Positions 27,821-38,199 of a stretch of DNA of 64,000 nt are shown in pieces. The first letter of the stretch is position 1. Every line of letters starts with the position of its first letter. The notes beneath the pieces were generated by a model. That model was not told where the DNA came from, did no database searches, and was given only the letters and a program-made list of their open reading frames with translations. Origin of the DNA: Medakamo hakoo (lineage: Eukaryota > Chlorophyta > Trebouxiophyceae > Coccomyxaceae); assembly GCA_026636295.1 (NCBI GenBank), contig CP089460.1:434001-498000 (forward strand), read 5' to 3'. A program made the translations under genes and the position numbers.

Positions 27821-29340
27821 TCACCACGGCTGCGTGTACTCGGCTCCCCAGGCCCCCGGCCCTTGCGCCATGGCCCCCACCAGGCCGGCGTACTCTTTTT
27901 CGACGGCGGCTTGCGCGGCCGCGCACACCGCCGCAGACCGCGCGTCGCGGTCGGCTTCGTCGATGCCCGCCACGATCGCGTCCAAATCCAGCTCGGGGCC
28001 CAGCGCAATGCCGACGCCCACGTAGTTGGTCAGCCGGCGTTCGCCGATGGACTTCTCCGTGGCGGGCGGCGGCGGCATCATGGAGCCGGACTCCATGGCC
28101 AGCGGGTAGAGGTGGCCGGCCGGCTTGGCCTTGGCCGTCAGCTGGCGCATCAACTCGACGGCGGCCGGGTCGAAGGGCGCGGGCGCCCACACGCCCTCGG
28201 CGGACGGCCGGTCCCGCCCGCCGGACGGCGCAATCCACAGCAGCTTGCCGCCCTCGTTCAGGGCCTTGATCATCAGCGTCACCGTCTTGCGGTTGGTCGC
28301 CTGCTTGGCTTCCCGCAACTCCGGGATGTCGTCCATGTGCTTCTTGGAGTGCACGCAGAACAGGTTGCGGCCCATGGAGAAGGGCGCGCACAGCGGGTCC
28401 GTCACCACCCGGTCGCCCGCGACGTGGATGATGGAGGTGGCCAGGCGCGGGTGAGTGGCTTCGAGCAGGAGGGACCAGACCGCGGGGTCGGCCTCCGTCT
28501 GGTGGTTGGCGAGGAGGACGACGTTTTCCCCGCGGTCCAGCGCGGCCTGGACCTCGTCAAAGCGCTGCAAGTGGCCCACGGCCGACTTGCTGAAATCGAT
28601 CAGGAATTTGACGTAGCGCTGGCCGAACGAGTAGTAATCGTACGGCTCCAAAATGCGCGAGTGGAAGGACGGGAAGGTGTAGGGAGCCGCCAACTGCACC
28701 ATGACCCGGTCGGCGATGGAGGCCATGACCCGGGCGACGGCGATCTCGTCGGCGCCCGCCTGGTTCGAGCCCAGGACGGCGGCTGGAGTGTTCCGAGTGG
28801 ATGCAGATGGGCGTGGGGGAGGTGGATGGGGGGTGAGGGGAGGGGGGGGAAGCGACCGGGCGCGCCTGCACTGTGCGCCCACGCTCCACGGCTCACGCCC
28901 GCCGCGCATTGCGCCCGGCGCGCGGCCTGGATTACGCAGACCTGACCGTACAACAGCCTGGCAGGCGCTGGGAAGGGGCGCGCGCCGCGCCGCTGGTTGC
29001 GCGCGGCCAAACGCTGGCCGCTCGCGCGTTTTTTTTTTCTCTCTCCGTCCACACAAAACTCACTCCGGTAGTTGTTGTAAAAGTCCATGAACGCCGGCAC
29101 CAGGGCGGCCGGGATCTTGCCCGCCTTGGCACCGCCGGACAGGACAGCTTCGAAGGAGGCCATGTCCTTGACGCCGGCGAACGCGCCGGCGACTTCAGGC
29201 GGAGCGGCCGACGCGGCGGTCGGCGCGGCGGACGCACGCACGGCCGGGCGGGCGCGGCGCGGCGCGGCCGGCCGGGCAGGGGCACGGCGCGCCACGGCCG
29301 CCGCCCGAGTAGGAGGGCGGACGGTGGTGTGCAGGAACAT
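27821..29340 (-). CDS. ATS1: Plastid glycerol-3-phosphate acyltransferase
   Basis: Exons in coding order: 29340-29064 and 28782-27821 (intron of 281 bases, phase 1); 412 residues. MFLHTTVRPPTRAAAVARRA starts a transit peptide of about 45 residues. The join gives FMDFYNNYRTAVLGSNQAGA, matching the plant plastid enzyme. The acyltransferase core has VVLLANHQTEADPAVWSLLL with the catalytic NHx4D (here NHQTEAD), DRVVTDPLCAPFSMGRNLFC, and SGGRDRPSAEGVWAPAPFDP. The soluble stromal enzyme transfers an acyl group from acyl-ACP to the sn-1 position of glycerol-3-phosphate, the first step of plastid glycerolipid synthesis. Length is normal for the mature protein plus presequence. It lies head-to-tail after the OSCA gene, with 125 bases between. 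Confidence 0.93.
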
Positions 29341-29465
29341 GTTTGGTGGTGCGGGGGCGGGGACGGGAAAAAAAAGGGGCAACGAGCTTGTGGCGGACGA
29401 TTGGCAGGCGACCGCGACCACCCACCCCCCCGTGCTCCCACACACCTCACACCATCACATCCAAT

Positions 29466-32400
29466 CTACACTTCGATGTCCACCCCCGCCCGCTTGTGCG
29501 CGATGCGCGGGCGCGCCGGGCGACTCGCATCCGGCCCCGCCCCGCCCAGGCCAGGCGGCAGGCGCACGCCGCCGCCGCCCGGCCCGCCCGACGGACCAAA
29601 CACATTGAGCTCATTCACCTGGCGCCGGACTTCCGCGTCGGCCCTCAGTTCGCGGTCCATGTGGGCCGCTTCGGCCAGCAGGGCTTCATGCGCGTCCTCA
29701 TCGAATTGCAGGGTGGGCTGGCGGTACAGGTCGGCGGCGGCCGCGGCGGCCGCGCCACCCGCGTCGGCGCCGGCCGTCGCCGCCACTGCCACCATCCCGG
29801 CGTCTGCCGCGTCGTTGGCGTCCAGGTCCACCGCCGCGCGGAGGGACAGGACGGAAAAGGGGCGGTCGACCAGGGCGCGCGCCGCAGACCTGAACAGGAG
29901 CGTGGCCGGAATGAGCGGCGCGACGACGGCGGCCGCCCAGGGCGCGCCCTTGACCGCCAGCAGGAAGATGAGGGTGCACTGGCCGACGAGGAGCGAGGCC
30001 GTGACCTGGCGCTGGGCGAGCGGCCACGCCAGCCCGCCGGACTGGAAGCGTTCCCGCTGCACGTACAGCAGGTTGTACTTTTCCGTCAGCGACACCATGA
30101 GGAAGTACAGCAGGCAGGCCGGCGGGACGATGGGGTTGATCGGCGCGAACGTGACGCCCAGCAGGAGGACGAGGGAGAGGCGGGGCAGGCGCGGGCCGTA
30201 CGCCTGGAACTGGTCCTGCCACAGCCGGGCCTTGGCGCGCTCCGTCCCCGCGGTCGCGGTCTTCAGCGCGAACAGGCCGAGCGCGTGCAGGCGCAGCAGG
30301 GCAAACGGCGCGGCCGCCAGCGCCATGAAGACGATGAAAGACAGGAAGTACTGGGACGTCATGGGCGCGGACGCGCCCAGGATGTTGAGCGCCGCGGACG
30401 GCTTGCGCACCCACATGGAGATCTGGTTGAGCACGGACCCGGAGATGAAGGAGCCCGCAAACACGGTGACGGCCAGGAAGACAAAGTACTGCTGGGCGAC
30501 GGACCAGTCGACGGCGGACAGGGAGACGGCCCCCGCCAGCCGGGCGAGCAGGCCCAGGAACCAGGGCACGCCCGCGATCAACAGGTTCAGGGCCAGGGCG
30601 GGGAGGATGCACTGGACGACCGACTCCACGAGCGGGAAGGTCACAAACCGGGCGAGGAGCGGGCTTTTCGCCAGCTCGGGCAGCTGGAGCAGGGACTGGA
30701 TGGCGACGACAGGCACGAGGAAGAGCAGGGAGAAGGCGAGCAGGACGGCCCAGCCGGCGACCGCGCGCGCCGCGCGCTCCCACGCCCGCAGTTTCAGGGA
30801 CGCCCAGATGACTTCGCCCGGCCCTGGGGCGGCCTGGACGTGCCAGGCCGACGCGTCGTGGTGGACCAGGGCGGACGCCGCCAATACTTGGGCCCGCCGC
30901 GTCTTGAACGTCACAAACGCGGCCGGCTCCGTCCGGCTTTGCGAGGAGGCCATGAGGCTCGCGACCTGGGACCGCAAATCCGCCAGGCGGGCCGCGTAAA
31001 AGTCCAGGGCGTCCACGCTGGTTGCCTTCAAGCCGGACCCGTAGCGCGCCCGGCCCCACGCGCCGTACTGCGACCCGCGGACGCGCAGCGTCTTGCGGCG
31101 GACGGCCACGTGGCGCCGGGCCTTGGACGTGTAATCGTCCAGGAGGTCCGCCAGGGCCCGGGCCGTCGCCGCGTACGCCGCTTGGACGCCGGCCAGGCGG
31201 CGGGCGGTGTAGACCACGTGCACGCCCGCGACCTGGCCCGGGAACAGCTCCCCAAACTCCTGGGCCACCAGCTGGCGCGTCGTCATGCCCTCGGACAGCA
31301 GGCGCTCCGCCTTGGACCAGGCCGCGATCTCCGTGCGGGCGACGTACGCGGCCGCGTCGGCGGGCGGGCGGTTGGCGGGCGTCGGCGCGCCCCGCGGGCG
31401 GGAGACGTAGTGGTAGGGCGCGTCGCCCCCTCCGGCCGGAGAGGGCGAGGGAGAGCCGGTGCCTGCCCGCCCGGGGCTCGGGCTGCCCGACCGCCGCCGC
31501 TGGACGCCCGGGCTGAGCGACCGGCGGCGGGCGGAGGCGACGGGACTGGCGGGTGCCGCGTCGGGTGGGGGCATGGCCTCCAAGTCGATGGCGTCGTAAA
31601 ACCGGTCGGCGGGCGGGTCGGAGGCGGACAGGTGGTCGGCCCCGCCGGGGCCGCTGCCGCGCGCGAGGTCGGGCGCAGGCGAGGGCGAGCGCGCGCCCGC
31701 GCTCCGCCGCCCGCGCCGCCCGGTGCGGCCGCCCTCCCCACCACCAGCGCCCGCCGGCGTCGCGTGTTCATCGCCCATGATGACCGCGTCCGTCACCCGG
31801 CCCGCCGTCGCGGCGACGCCCTGCTCCACCAAGTCGAACGCGCGGGAGACGGATTTTTTTAGGGCGCGCTTGGCGCGGGGGGGGAGCGCGCCAAACACCG
31901 TCTCGTCCAGCCGGCGCGCGAACGTGCCCGCCTCCACGCCCGGGATGTCGGTCACAAGCACAGAGTGCGTTTCCGCGCCGGGCGCCGTCGTCGTCAAGTG
32001 CCGGATGCGCAGGGCGACGGCGTGCGTGGAGTAACGCCACAGCAGGCGAAACGCGTGGAAGGTGACGGCCCAGGCGCAGGCGGCGTGGACGAGGAGCCGG
32101 GGCGACCCGCGCGCCACGTTGGAGACCGTCGCTTTGTCCAGGTTGGAGACTTCGTAGTCTTGCGGCGCGCGCGCGTCGTCGTACTTCCAGCCGTAGCCGG
32201 GCGGGGCGGGCGGCAAGGGCGGGACGTCCGAGCGGTACTTCCACCACTTGAGTCCGGGCGGAGCGGGCGGCACGCCCTTTGTGTCGAAGAATTCGGGGAA
32301 GGCGGCGGCGGAGGACTGGGCGACGGCGCCGGAGCCGCGGGTGAGGGCGGCGCCGGCCGGCGCGGGCGGGACCCAGTAGGTGAACGGACTGGGGGGAGGG

Positions 32401-32901
32401 GGTGTGGGGATGGGGGTGGGTGCGCGCCGGCCGGTCTGTCCGAGGCCGCCCCTCTCCCCTGTCGCCGTGCCGCTCCGCCTGAGCAGCCCCACCCCCCGCC
32501 CCGTCCTCTTACCTGGACTCGTACACCGCTGCGCTCTGCAGGCGGGCCACTTCTTTGCCCACCAAGTTCACGGGCAGGACAGTGGCCAACGACCAAAACG
32601 TCGCAAAGATGAAGAGCTCCTTGCAGAACGCGGCGTACGAAAGGTACATGGCCGCGTCCATGCCCGCCGCACCAATGACAGCTTCTTGTGACGCGTGGTG
32701 GACAGCGGACAGCCAGGCCACGTAGCCTGTGGGCAAGCGTTTGGGTTTGTGGCGCCCGGGCACGCGCACATACCGCCGCGGCTCATAGAATTTTTTGCAA
32801 AACGGCAGGTTGCGGACGATCGCAAAGAAGACGTAGCAGCCGGCGAAGAAGGCGGCGTTGAGGCCGAGGGAGATGGCGAAGGCGACGCCGTCGGCCGGCA
32901 T
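29466..32901 (-). CDS. OSCA/CSC1-like (DUF221) mechanosensitive cation channel
   Basis: Exons in coding order: 32901-32513 and 32388-29466 (intron of 124 bases, phase 2); 1103 residues. The N-terminus has the OSCA pattern: one membrane helix (FAISLGLNAAFFAGCYVFFA), FCKKFYEPRRYV, and two more helices around residues 80-120 and 220. HSVLVTDIPGV begins the cytosolic RNA-recognition-like domain. That domain is interrupted by a Ser/Pro/Arg/Gly-rich insertion at about 330-445. AAFVTFKTRRAQVLAASALV closes it, and the DUF221 channel core follows with at least seven helices (including VDWSVAQQYFVFLAVTVFAG and ITPINPIVPP-like FAPINPIVPPACLLYFLMV). OSCA proteins are dimeric channels opened by membrane tension or osmotic stress. 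The tail is acidic and soluble. Confidence 0.9.
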
Positions 32902-33261
32902 TTTGTGTGTGTGTGGTGCTTCCGTGTGCCCAGGCGGGGGAGAGGAAGGGGGAGGGGGTGGCGTCGCGGCGCGCGCGGCGCGGCGGTGCGCGGCACAAGG
33001 TTTGCCGACAGGCGGTTTCGGAACGGTGGCGGTGGCCAGGTCGCGGTGTTTTTGTGTCGCACAGGTGGCCCAAATCGCCGCTGACCTGTCTGAAGCGGTG
33101 GAGCGAGGGTGCGCCACGCCGAGGACGCCGTGGCGCGGCGGCTGTCGGCACGGTGCCAATGTTTTGGCGAGTGAAGGCCGCGGCCAGCGCTCTCTTCTCA
33201 CTCCGCTTTTCTAATCCAGAAGCCGCATCGGCACGCAGCACAGCACGTCTGCCGTCCGCCA
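32902..33261. promoter_or_regulatory. Divergent promoter region OSCA / PRCC
   Basis: These 360 bases separate the start codons of the OSCA and PRCC genes. The OSCA side has a (TG)n tract (32904-32914). GC-rich sequence with no clear TATA box; no ORF, RNA gene or long repeat was seen. Confidence 0.5.
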
Positions 33262-34215
33262 ATGGACCTGCTCGCCGGCTACGGCAGCGACAGCGGCGGA
33301 GAGGACGGCGACGCCGGGCCCGGCCCGCCTGCTGCCGCGCCGCCCGCTGCGCCGACGAATGCACCACCGCCACCACCACCACCACCACCACCACCACCCC
33401 GCCGCCGCCCGGTCGCATTCCGCCCGCTGGTCGACCCGGCCGTCTTAGCGGCCGCGTCGTCAGACGACGAGGACGACGGGCGCGGCGGTGGACCCGCTGC
33501 CGCACCTGCGCCTAAAAAACGCGACGGCCCGCCGACGCTCGTGGACTTCCTGCCCGCGCCGACGCAGGAGCCGAAAGGGGGCCGGCGTGGTGGAGGGGGT
33601 GTGCCGGAGGCGGTCGACCCCATCGCCGCCGCGGCGGCGGCACGGGCGGCGGCGGCCCAGGCGGCGAGTGCGAGCGCTGCTGCTGCTGCTGCTGCTGCTG
33701 CTGCGCAACCTGCCGCACACCCGGCCGCGGCGTTCCGGGTGGCGGACGAGCCGGCGCCGGCGCCGGCGCCGGTTCCCGGGACGTCGTACGTGCCGGACGA
33801 TGAGGACGCGGTCATCGCGGACTACGACGCGCTGGGTGCGGCGTCCGCGGCAGCCGCGGCAGCGGCCGGCCCGTCCCTCCCGGGCCCGCCGCCCTCTAAA
33901 CGCTTGCGCGGCCCGGACGCGGAGCTCGCGGCAGCCGCGGCGGCGGGCGGCTTGCAGACCGTCTCCGCCGCCGAACTGACGTACATGACGCCCGCGCAGG
34001 CAGCTGAAGCCGCAGCGGCCAGTGCGGCGGCAAGGGCTGCTTTGGCGGCTGCCGGCCCGCGCGGCGGGATGGACGAGCCGTCCCGCCTCGCGAAACGCAA
34101 GCACCAGATCACGAGCCTGTTTGCGGCGGCGAAAGCGCGGGAGGCGGAGTACGGGGCGGCCCGGGCGGCGAGCCAGAAGAGCAAGGCGGACACCGCCAAA
34201 AAGTATGGGTGGTGA
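33262..34215 (+). CDS. PRCC: PRCC-like proline-rich nuclear protein
   Basis: Single exon, 317 residues. MDLLAGYGSDSG is the typical PRCC start. A proline run (12 Pro) and GPPTLVDFLPAP follow. The C-terminal block AKRKHQITSLFAAAKAREAE, ending in SKADTAKKYGW, matches the conserved PRCC end ('RKHQITYL...AK.RE.E.......... KYGW/F'). PRCC homologues are nuclear proteins found with spliceosomes and, in animals, linked to a mitotic checkpoint protein. The middle is Ala-rich with a CTG/GCT repeat. Divergent from OSCA, converging on plastid L6. Confidence 0.75.
   Translation: MDLLAGYGSDSGGEDGDAGPGPPAAAPPAAPTNAPPPPPPPPPPPPRRRPVAFRPLVDPAVLAAASSDDEDDGRGGGPAAAPAPKKRDGPPTLVDFLPAPTQEPKGGRRGGGGVPEAVDPIAAAAAARAAAAQAASASAAAAAAAAAAQPAAHPAAAFRVADEPAPAPAPVPGTSYVPDDEDAVIADYDALGAASAAAAAAAGPSLPGPPPSKRLRGPDAELAAAAAAGGLQTVSAAELTYMTPAQAAEAAAASAAARAALAAAGPRGGMDEPSRLAKRKHQITSLFAAAKAREAEYGAARAASQKSKADTAKKYGW
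33676..33703 (+). repeat. (GCT)9 repeat, poly-Ala in PRCC
   Basis: Nine GCT codons in a row encode part of a poly-alanine run. Its pure codon usage contrasts with the GCC/GCG used elsewhere, so it looks like a recent slippage expansion. Confidence 0.85.
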
Positions 34216-34438
34216 GGGGTGCAGGGGGGTGTTTGTGGGGCGCACAGTGTGTGAAATCCAGCTTCTGGTGCTTTTAGTTTTTGTTCCATCCATCCTCGCG
34301 CGCTCGTCGTTTTCGATTCTTGCCAGTGTTGTAGATGTTTTCTCTCACACGCCCACGCACGCCCCAGACGCAAAAATTTTGAGAAAGAAAAGCCGCCACC
34401 CATCCACCCACACCCACCCCCCCGCCAAGAGAGACTCT

Positions 34439-35793
34439 TCACTTGCCGCGCTTGCCCTCCTTCTTGCGGACGACCTCGTCGACATAACGCACGCCCTTCT
34501 GTTTGTAAGGCTCCGGCGGCCGCTTGGCCCTCACATCCGCGGCGAACTGCCCCACCACGGCTTTGTCCGCGCCGTGGATGTGGATGGTCGTGTTTTTCTC
34601 GACCTCGCACTTCAGGCCCGCCGGCACCTTCATTTCGACGGGGTGGCTGTAGCCCAAGGAGAGCGTCAGGACGTCGCCTTTGATGGCGGCACGGTAACCG
34701 ACTGCATTGCGTGGTGGGCGGAGGGGGTGGGTGGCGGCGTGAGTAAGTGGGTGGTTTCCTCGCGCGGCGTCCTTTCTCTGCTCCCCCCCTCCCCACCCCA
34801 CACGTGGGAACGCGTCGGCGACGGCCGCCTTCGTCACCCGTCCCCGCCCCTCGCTCCAAGCCTCAAAACGCACCGCCAACCATGGAGAGCGTTTTCGTGA
34901 AGCCCTCGGTCGTGCCCGTCACCATGTTGGACGCGAGCGCGCGGACGAGGCCGTGCGTCGCGTTGGCGGCGCGGGACTCCACCTTTTTGTAGACGCGCAG
35001 GGCGCCGTCGTCGAGCTGTTGTTGTGTGTTGCGAGGAGGTTGTGCATGAGGTGATGGGAGGCGAGGGAGTGGGCGGCGTGCTGGCTGGGGCGCGGCCCCC
35101 AGGTCGGGGGACGGGAGAGAGGGACGAAGGGAGAGGTCTGTGGCTAGGTCCGCGGGCGGGGGGGTGCGGCGGCTGCAGCCGCTCCCATTCCCTGACGGAC
35201 GGCCTGCCGCCCGGCAACCAAGCGCCTCGCCTCGCCCGCCAATCAGACACAGACTTCACACATAGTCCAAAGTTCTGAAAGAGGCGGAATGCGTGTGCAA
35301 GGCCGGCTCCAGGGTCTGCCGGGGTCCGGGACGACGGCCCGACGTCGCACGCGGCCACACACGGCAGAGCTAGCCAAAACACGAGCACGCCCCGTTCCAC
35401 ACGCACGCACCTTCTTGATCTCGACCAGGTCGGGGTAGTTCAACTCCAGTTCGCCTTTGGGGCCCTGTGTGTGTGCGTTTTTGAAAAGAAGAGCGGAGGT
35501 GAGCGCGGCGGGCGTGGGGAATGAAGCCTCGCCACCGCGGCCACAAGAAATCGGCGTCCGCCGCCTTCACCAAAACTCGCGCCCCCGGACCCGCGTACCT
35601 TCACTTTAATGTACGCCGTGTCCAGGGTAACCGTCGCACCAGCCGGGACAGGGATTGGGGCCTTTCCGATGCGAGATTCCTTGGGCGCCTTGGCCTCCGT
35701 CGCGGCCGGCGCGGCGGCCGCGACGACGACGGCGCGGCGCGGGGCCGGCGCAGAGCGCGTGCCGGCCACGGCAGAGCGGAGAGACGCCTGCAT
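34439..35793 (-). CDS. RPL6: Plastid 50S ribosomal protein L6 (uL6c)
   Basis: Exons in coding order: 35793-35599, 35464-35411, 35015-34874, 34701-34439; phases 0, 0 and 1; 217 residues. A basic presequence of about 40 residues ([20 protein letters not shown]) precedes [19 protein letters not shown]. Exon 2 gives [18 protein letters not shown], exon 3 carries [19 protein letters not shown], and exon 4 has [31 protein letters not shown] and [20 protein letters not shown]. This is bacterial-type L6 as used in plastids; it sits at the base of the stalk near the GTPase centre. The gene is the most intron-rich in the window together with CLC. It converges on PRCC. Confidence 0.95.
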
Positions 35794-35924
35794 GGTCGGT
35801 CTTTTCGCTGACTGCGGTCTGTAGTACTGGTCTGGGAGCTGGGGAAGGGGCGGGACGCGGCGACGCGGATCCTCTGCCCTCCGTTCTTTTTGTGGTGTGA
35901 GAGGCTTTGCTCTGCGCGGCTAGC

Positions 35925-38010
35925 TCACACAACCACCACAGCCCCCCTACCCCGCCCACCCACCACCGCCCCGCTGCGTCTAGGAGGCGGCAACACTGCC
36001 GGCGGCCGCGGCCTCCTCACCCACCGGCGAGCCACGGCAGGCAGCGCCGCCGCCGTCCCTGGCCCGCCAGGCTTCTCACCGCCACCGCCGCTCCCACCGC
36101 CACCGCCGCCGTCCCACGCGACGCCCGGCGGGGGCGCCGCCTTCCGCGCCGCCTCCGTGCGCGCCGCCCTCGCCGCCGCCCGCCCACGGGCCATGGCTGC
36201 GGCCCTGGCTGCCGCCATCGCCGCACGGTCGCTGTCGGCCGCACGCCGGGCGAGCGCAGAGGAGCCGGCCGCCACCAACGCCGCCGCGCCCGCCGACGGG
36301 GCCGCTCCCGGGGCGGCCGTGCCCGCCAAGATGCAGCCGAGCGCCAGCGGGGGGCCGCCTAGACTGGCCGCGCTCACAATGCGGTCGGCCAACGCGTCAT
36401 TCAGCCCGAACCGCGCGGCCAAAGCCGGGAGGTCCGGCGGCGGTGGCGACGCGAGCGCCGCGCCCGCACACGCCAGCACGGCCGGCCAGGCCGCGCCTGC
36501 GACCGCCGCGGCAGCCGCGCCCAGCAGCACGACCGCCCAGCGACAGCCCAACACGCCCGCCACGTCCGAGCCGGGCGCGGACGCGTTGGCAGCCACGGCG
36601 GCGAGCGAGGCGCTGTCACCGCGCACGCCGCCCCCTTTCGCCCGCCTCGCAGCCGCCGCTGCGTTGGCGCCCGCCACCATCAGCCCCAGAGGAATGTGCG
36701 CCGACGCCAGCAGGTGCGCGACCTTGGTCGCCAGCGGCGCCAGGGACGACGCCGTCAGCGGGTCGGGCAGGAGGGACGCCAGGCCGCCGGCCGCGGCGAC
36801 GGCCCACCCACCGAGGACCGCCCACGGCAGCGGGGACGCGAGGACGGCGGCGACGGCGTCGCCGACCGTCCCGCCGCCCACGGGCACGGCCCTGGCGGCG
36901 GCCGCGGCTTCGCGTGCGCCTGTGACGGCGGCCGCGCACTGCCACAGCGGCAGCGGCCCTTCCAGGGCGCCCCCCCTCCAAAACCCGGCTTTCGTGCCGC
37001 CAGACCGCAGCGCGCGCACGCCCACGCCGTCCTGGACGCCGTCCCTCCACTCGCCGGCGTACGACCCGCCGCCAGCGAAGTAAAACACGCCGCGCCCCGC
37101 TTTTTTGCCGCCGTGCCACTGGCCCTCGTACCGGGACCCGGACGGGTAGGCGTACGTGCCCACGCCCTGCTTGGCCTTGCCCACCCACTGGCCCCGGTAC
37201 AGCCCGCCGTCGGCGTGGGTGTAGGTGGGCGGGGGCGGGGACCCGGCCCAGCCCAGGAGGGCGTGGGAGAGCAAGGCGGCTGTTTGTGGGTGGGTGGGTG
37301 GGTGGAGTGGGTGTTGGGCGTGAGAGAAAGGTCCGGGCCGCCTCCACCCCTCCCACACCCACGCCTGTGCCTCCCCCCCCCCTCTCCATCATCCGTCCCG
37401 CACGCACCGACCACCCCGTCCGCCGCCGCCCACGCCAGGGCCAGGCCGGCGCCCGCTTCACCCGCCACAGCCCAGCCAGCGGCGGCGGCCAGGGCGGCCG
37501 TGCCGGCCCCCGCCCCGCCGGCAGCGGCGGCGGTGAGGAGGGCGCGCTCGGGCGGCCGCCGCCGGCGGGTTAGACCTAACCACGCGGACGCGGCGCCCGC
37601 GGCGCCGAGCGCGAGCGCGGCGGCGGCGGCGGCGGGGACGGCGGACACCAACAGGCTTCCCATGCCCGCGGGAGGGGCTGTGAATGCCCTGAAGGCCAGG
37701 GCCGGCAGCGTCGCGTACGTGGCGACGAGCGTCGCAGCCTGAGAGTGGTGGGGGGGCGGGCGGGGCGGGGGAAGCGTGGACGTGGGGTCTGGCACCGTCG
37801 CAGCGACCGAAAGGGATGCCCCCCCCCCCGGCACCTCTCTCGTTCCTTCCACCCACTCACCTTGACGTCCGCTTCCTCCACCACGCCGCCGCTGTACAGA
37901 ACCCATCCTAAGCCGGCCATCAGCGCTAGGGTGCCGCACCGGGAGGCGACGGCGGGGAGAGGGCCGGCCGGCCAGGCCGGCGGTGGCGCCGATGCGGAGG
38001 AGACGAGCAT
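35925..38010 (-). CDS. MORN-repeat membrane protein, plant-like
   Basis: Exons in coding order: 38010-37861, 37738-37408, 37279-35925; phases 0 and 1; 611 residues. The first 200 residues contain several hydrophobic stretches (CGTLALMAGLGWVLYSGGVV, LLVSAVPAAAAAALALGAAG). MORN repeats follow from about 170: GLYRGQWVGKAKQGVGTYAY, SRYEGQWHGGKKAGRGVFYF, SYAGEWRDGVQDGVGVRAL. The C-terminal half is Ala-rich with more hydrophobic segments (WAVLGGWAVAAAGGLASLL, WAVVLLGAAAAAVAGAAW). MORN repeats bind lipids or scaffold membranes. Land plants have membrane MORN proteins often mis-annotated as SET7/9 methyltransferases; no SET domain is seen here. Function unknown. Confidence 0.7.
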
Positions 38011-38199
38011 TTCTCGTGGCGAGAGAAAGGCCGCTCAACTCCGCGCGCCGCGACGCTGAGGGGGTACGCGTCAGTGTCTTGTCCACGGTCGCGAAGAAAA
38101 AACGAGGAAGGATCGGCGCTCCTAGGGGACACGGCCCCGCTCGCCCAGTGAATGAGCGTGTTAGCCTGGCCGGCACACTCATCAGCACACTCGCAACAC

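Noticed and set aside
28760-28785. T-loop-like GGTTCGAGCCC suggesting a tRNA
   Set aside because: It lies within the start of exon 2 of the GPAT gene, and no matching acceptor stem or anticodon arm could be built around it.
29343-31862. 839-residue plus-strand open frame
   Set aside because: It is antisense to the OSCA gene, rich in Arg/Gly/Asp and free of motifs.
8946-32901. Potassium channel, CLC and OSCA genes as an ion-transport cluster
   Set aside because: The three lie within 24 kb but are separated by unrelated genes. Nothing suggests shared regulation.
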